DNA of 64,000 bases from Euonymus europaeus (lineage: Eukaryota; Streptophyta; Magnoliopsida; Celastrales; Celastraceae), in assembly GCA_963580455.1 (NCBI GenBank), contig OY756958.1, positions 30,516,501 through 30,580,500 of the forward strand. The letters run 5' to 3'. Positions 59,323-64,000 of this stretch are shown here, piece after piece; position 1 is the stretch's first letter, and the number at the start of each line of letters is the position of its first letter. The notes below the pieces were generated by a model. That model made no database searches. It was not told the DNA's origin and worked only from the letters and a program-made list of their open reading frames with translations. Both the position numbers and the translations under genes were made by a program.

Positions 59323-59670
59323 ATGGCTCAAATCAGCTCACTCTTAACTTTTCTATTCCTTGCACTCATTTTCTTCCACGAAATTCATTCTATTGAGGGA
59401 GGACGCCTCCTAAAGTTTGGTATAGAAAACGAATTGCCAAAGTCCCCAGGAGCTTTCCGAGAGCTTTTTGAACACAAGAGTGGTAAAATGCATGGGGTTG
59501 ACAATAGCAGGAGCAGTACTGTGGAAGCTCATGATGATGCGAAGGCAACTCCTCCACCAACGGCACCCACTGTGCCTGCTCTGACTCCACCAGCACCAGG
59601 CCGCGCCAATGACTTCCGACCCACGGCCCCTGGTCACAGCCCTGGTGTTGGACATTCCATCCAAAACTAA
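59323..59670 (+). CDS. CEP (C-terminally encoded peptide) precursor
   Basis: Single exon, 115 residues. The first about 25 residues form a signal peptide (MAQISSLLTFLFLALIFFHE). A variable, hydrophilic pro-region and a Pro/Ala/Thr-rich segment follow. Residues 97-111 are a single 15-residue CEP domain, DFRPTAPGHSPGVGH, near the C-terminus and followed only by SIQN. In known CEPs the peptide is released in the apoplast and hydroxylated at Pro4, Pro7 and Pro11, all present here. It acts as a root and systemic nitrogen-status signal through CEPR receptor kinases. Pro residues in the PPPTAPTVPALTPPAPG run before the domain are common in this family. Only one CEP unit is present. A good TATA box lies upstream and no intron is needed. 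Identification is firm; the exact CEP number is not assignable. Confidence 0.93.
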   Translation: MAQISSLLTFLFLALIFFHEIHSIEGGRLLKFGIENELPKSPGAFRELFEHKSGKMHGVDNSRSSTVEAHDDAKATPPPTAPTVPALTPPAPGRANDFRPTAPGHSPGVGHSIQN

Positions 59671-62600
59671 GGGCAATAGCTGGTATTAATTACGTTAATG
59701 AGGAGTCCCTCATAAATAATCAAATTAATGAAAAAGGAAAAAAAACATTTAAATATTTAATCTGATGTAATTTGAGGTAAGCTATCCTCTATGTTGTAAT
59801 TTAATTCTAGTTTCGGACTCCAGAACATGCATTGAAGCTTCCATTGTTGAATGTAATATTTGTATATATTAATTTGCTGTAGATCCGGTGTTTGAAATAA
59901 AACTTTGTCGACTGTTTGAAATATTGATAATTTTATTAATTTGCTTCAGTGTTGGACTTTCCTTTGCCATCTCTGCTTGGTTAATTAATGACAGTTTGAA
60001 GAAGTTAATTAACCTCAAATGTAGTCATCTAGATTGCATGGACAATACATTTAGACTGCAATGTCGTTATTCTCAATCCTCTCAATGATCTAAAAACATC
60101 ATGACTAGTTAAAAAAAAATTAAAAAATCAAATACACAATTAGATAATCAAATTAAATACCCAATTACTTTTACTGAGATGAAAGTCATTTTTGATGGTA
60201 TAGACTTAGCTTCTGGCTTGGACTATTTTAACTTGGTCATTGAGTCTGACTACTTGTCTATTATTAATGTGCTATTTGATAGATGTAAATGTCCTTAACA
60301 ATTGATGTATTTAAAAAGAAGCATCCTAAGGTGTTGCTCTAGTTTATAAATTCAATTTAAGCACGCCTATAGGGAGGTAATTATTTTTCTGATGCTTTGG
60401 AGTCTATTGCCTCTAATTCTTAAGTCTTGCATACTTGGTACATGTATGATGATCTTTCAGCCAAAGTCAAAGGTTGCATTCAAATGAATCAAATAGGTGT
60501 TCCTGGTATTAGAATTAGGAAGTAGTGTGTGGTTTGTTTTGTGTCATAGTTCTAGCAAAGTGATCTCTTATGGTTTTTCCTCTTTAAAGGGTTAGGTTCT
60601 TATCCCCTTTGTGAGCCCCGGAGATTGAAGAGATGTTCTTCTCCTCGTTATGAAATAACTAACTTCTCCCCTTTTCTTTCTTTTTTCTTTTTTATAAAAA
60701 AAACTACATAGCCAATGCACATGTATGAATGTGAGATTGACACCATGTACGTAAATCTTCAAGGCATAGGTGTTCTTGTTTCCACAAACGACAATCTTCA
60801 TCGGTGCAAGTTCATGTTTTAGTGAATTGCAATTGAGATTCAAGTGTAAGATAAAATACCACAACCATTTGCATCAATCAATCTTATTCGATCATCTATG
60901 CTTGGTGACCTTTTGCAAGGCTTCGCTATAGATGGATGGGACGGTTCATCTTTGTTTTTTTTTTCCATAAATGAGGGTGGTACCTCGTTAATTTTATTAA
61001 TCTTTGTTGAATTATGGTATGAATCATTATGTTAATGCACTGGACTTTAAACCTCAAAAGTAAAGTACAAGGCTTCGTGGGGAGACTCAGAGCCCCTTCG
61101 GGCTCCTCGTCTCCCAATATTGGATCGAGCTAAGTGGAATTGCGATTGTAGGGGTGCGGGGGCGGGAGCCCTCGTGGTACGGTAAAGAAGAGTTGAGTTG
61201 AGATTCCTTTTATGCATGGGGGTACTTTAGTCATTGTACAAGGTGAATATAGGGTTACCAATATATGCCCTAGTTATGTCTTATACTCACACGCTGTTTT
61301 TCATAGGGAAAGAAATAAGGAGCTCCTCCGTGGACATAGACACATTTTGACCGAACCACGTAAAAATCATTGTGTTTAATTTTTCTTTGTTTTATTTCTT
61401 GTGCTTGTGTGTTTTTCTTGTGTGAGATCGGTTGCAAAAATCTTGATGTGTGTGTATGTATATGTAGATATATTGATAAACAGGCTTAGCCTTGATTTAA
61501 ATAAAACCCTCTAGACTGGGAGGACACCATAACAAATACCCAAGAAGGCAGAAGAAGGCCTACAAGAAGGAGGCCAACCAAAACCCGAAAAGCAAAAGAA
61601 AATTACAACCAAGCTACCAACTCATCTTGATGTATATATTAACCTAGCCAGCATCGAGCGCATGCACGAACATGTCTGTATATGACTAGTTACATTTTGG
61701 CGATCAAATATCACGTGACCAATGCATGTGCTGATTTTCCCGTTAGCCGCCACCTTTACTGAGATTCTTAATTACCTTTAAACATCATTAACGAAGACAA
61801 CCTAGATATGTGACCATGGTAAACCCTAGGGATTGTGAGGCAACGTGGGAAGATCCTTTGTGATTCCAACAACTTCTTCGCACCTCGTCATAATATGCTT
61901 TCTTCATAAAAATAGTAGCAATCAAAAATGGATAGTTAATGCTCGTGCACAACACCCTGGCCATAGAGGGTAGAGACCAACAGAGAATCAAAAGCTCCCA
62001 CGCTTATAGTGGGGAGAGTCTGCATGGGGCCTACTATTCAGGCTTTCCTCAAATCGAGGACCGAACCACACGTTGTGGTACTATTTTTTTGGTAAAGATT
62101 CTTTGAATTTCTTAAGATTTCCAATGTATATGGAGAAAGCTGAGGGGCGGCGCTTACATTTTGAACTCATCATTGGCTTAGCTTGACTTGTTCGATCACA
62201 GCAGAGAAAACAATCTTATTTTTTTGGTGACAAAATAGAGTGGTAGGGTAATATTGGGTTGGTGTAGCACTGATGCATTTGACTTTACTTTCTGGGATTT
62301 GAAAGCCAATTTTTATTATGAACATGGCGGCAGTAAGTGATGATCGAAGTGGTTGGTCTGCACTATTTTGAAGATTTTAATTAACGAATGGTTACAATTA
62401 ATAGTAATTATGACAAAATATTAAGTCTGTATTGCAAGCACCTTGGCTGTCATTATAGTTGAAAATTGGATGTAAATGCAATGATACCTAAACATTTGTC
62501 AATACGATTGGTTGTGTAAGATTTGTGCCGCCACCCCCACATTAGTTTCTCCAAGGAATTTATTGTTCAATTCGAATTGTAACTTTGACGAAATAATTTC

Positions 62601-64000
62601 GAATTATCTTTCATGTTAGGTGTATGTGATCAGAAGATCAATCTCCACTTAACATTCCAATATGTATATATATATATATAGAAATGGTCTCCACATATAT
62701 AATTAATAGCAATGTATTTAGAATGTTGTGAGATTAAATACTCATGAGGTGACAGAAAGAATCTAGCTAGAGCGGCCCACTCTCGTAGAGTCAAAACCTT
62801 GCAATAATATAATAATTTTAAGGACTGAAAAAAGGGTCAAATGATGAATATAAGAAATAAAGACACTCGCAATCACAGCACTGCAGAGATCCAGTCAAAT
62901 TTCGGCTGTAATATGACCCCATCATGACCAGTTACAGTTGTTCAAGATTGCTTAAACAAATTTACTTTCTTAATAAATATTTTAATTCCTGCTATGGTGA
63001 CTTCCCATGTTGCGTGTATAGAATATGTCAAAACACAAAAGGACAATAACAATGGTACTAATTAAAAATTTGCATGCGTCCCATCTTTATTATATAAAAA
63101 ATTAAATTATATATTCAATTATATTAATAAAATATATTTTTAAATACTATCATATCAATAAAATATAAATTTATATATATTTTCTTTTTGATATCAAGGA
63201 GGGGAAATACATTTCTATACATTTTTCATTTTAAAAAAAGTCAAACACTTCTTTTTTTTCATTTCCTTGTTCATTAACTAATAAGACTACATCAAAATCA
63301 ATATTACGTCTCATATTTTCTACAAAAAGTCAAGTCACATATTCATCAATAATATTAAAATACATCCACATGAGCAAAACACATCTATCAATACAATCAC
63401 ATTAACAAAAATACATATTTTCATACATTATATATTCCTCCCAAAATACAACAATTACATTTGCTCTAAGAATAGGTTAGACGAAGAGCTTAATTACCAT
63501 GAATGGTGTCGGTGGCCGTGCAATAAAAAAATTGAGAGGAAAAAAAAAACTGCAACTCAATTTGATGGTGCCTAGCGTGTGACTTTTCATGGAAAGATTG
63601 TCTTTTTTTTGTTTTGTTTACTTCACTTGTCCAAGGAATCTGTACTGTCACTTTCAGGAATCTGTACTGGCAACAAGAGTCCAAATTCGGGGAGGAAGGA
63701 CAGATGTGTTTCACTTGAAATTGTCGACCACAATTATTATATATTATATATATAGCAGTACTATAACACATAACTCTCTATATATATATATTGAGTGGAA
63801 AGAACAGGCCGGGAACCCTAGCTCCTCACCTTTTTATATATTTTTAAGTGCATTCTAATAATGTAATTAGGCAAACCCATCACAATTCGCTCAAGGATCT
63901 TGTACTGACTAGAAAGATTGCAGCCCTTATAAACATTTCAAACAAAAAAAAGTAGCACTTAAGCACAATGAAAGGTCACAGTTGATCGGTTGGCAGTGTT
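59671..64000. other. Gene-free right end
   Basis: After the likely 3' UTR of the CEP gene (to about 59900) no coding region is recognised. Contents: a strong hairpin at 61080-61115; AG-rich sequence around 61500-61620 that may be an old retroelement 3' end; TA repeats near 62666-62679 and 63722-63790; a 13-bp direct repeat GGAATCTGTACTG near 63637 and 63657. The open frames at 59888-60088 and 63589-63858 look random. Confidence 0.5.
61080..61115. repeat. GC-rich hairpin
   Basis: GGGAGAC (61080-61086) pairs with GTCTCCC (61109-61115). Inside, after a symmetric 3-base internal loop, GAGCCC (61090-61095) pairs with GGGCTC (61100-61105), closing a CTTC loop. It is isolated in AT-rich DNA. Confidence 0.85.

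Noticed and set aside
61490..61640. AG-rich segment resembling a LINE 3' end on the minus strand
   Set aside because: Only a vague resemblance; no target duplication or coding remnant found.
61945..62090. Possible second SINE (GGTTCGGTCCTCG on the minus strand)
   Set aside because: A B-box-like string but no A box at the right distance and no flanking duplication.
1..64000. CRISPR arrays, operons or bacterial systems
   Set aside because: Sequence is plant nuclear DNA; no spaced identical repeats and no polycistronic arrangement.

Overview
The window is nuclear DNA from a flowering plant, most likely a woody eudicot. The evidence is split genes with canonical GT-AG introns, plant-only families (KRP CDK inhibitor, CEP peptide, VAL/REM-type B3 factor, patatin-like lipase, an At3g27390-type membrane protein), an Au-like SINE, Tourist-like MITEs and a Ty1/copia element. 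The species cannot be named from the sequence. There are no operons; each gene stands alone.

Layout. 1-5078 (-): 5' 1,679 codons of a very large, low-complexity, coiled-coil protein that runs off the left edge. 5843-7544 (+): decayed gene for a helicase-C-like protein, divergent from the first gene, followed by an Au-type SINE (7588-7767). 10330-11949 (+): intact MATE/DTX transporter. 12212-12816 (-): 5'-truncated LINE tail with a 14-bp target-site duplication. 15734-16396 (+): small DUF1645/MAKR-like protein. 17185-20340 (-): seven-exon B3-domain protein with one apparent GC-AG intron. 22613-25661 (+): nine-exon membrane protein of the At3g27390 family. 27959-29081 (-): four-exon KRP cyclin-dependent kinase inhibitor.

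29082-35214 has no gene but holds MITEs, AT microsatellites and a 97-bp tandem duplication. 35220-40232 (+): complete copia retrotransposon with 273-bp LTRs that differ at one base and a broken polyprotein. 41026-45601 (+): ten-exon organellar methionine aminopeptidase (MAP1D type) behind a cluster of six TGGGCY motifs. 47250-48260 (+): patatin pseudogene, then a PPR remnant (48414-48674), then an intact seven-exon patatin-like gene on the opposite strand (49086-51040). 54927-57594 (+): six-exon type II membrane sulfotransferase-like protein. 59323-59670 (+): single-exon CEP precursor with a good TATA box. The last 4 kb hold no recognisable gene.

Exon joins were built by hand from splice consensus, reading frame and length arithmetic. 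For every multi-exon gene listed as CDS, the summed exon length is divisible by three and reads open to a stop. I found no gene cluster acting as a novel system. The unusual content is mainly gene decay, recent retrotransposition and repeat structure.
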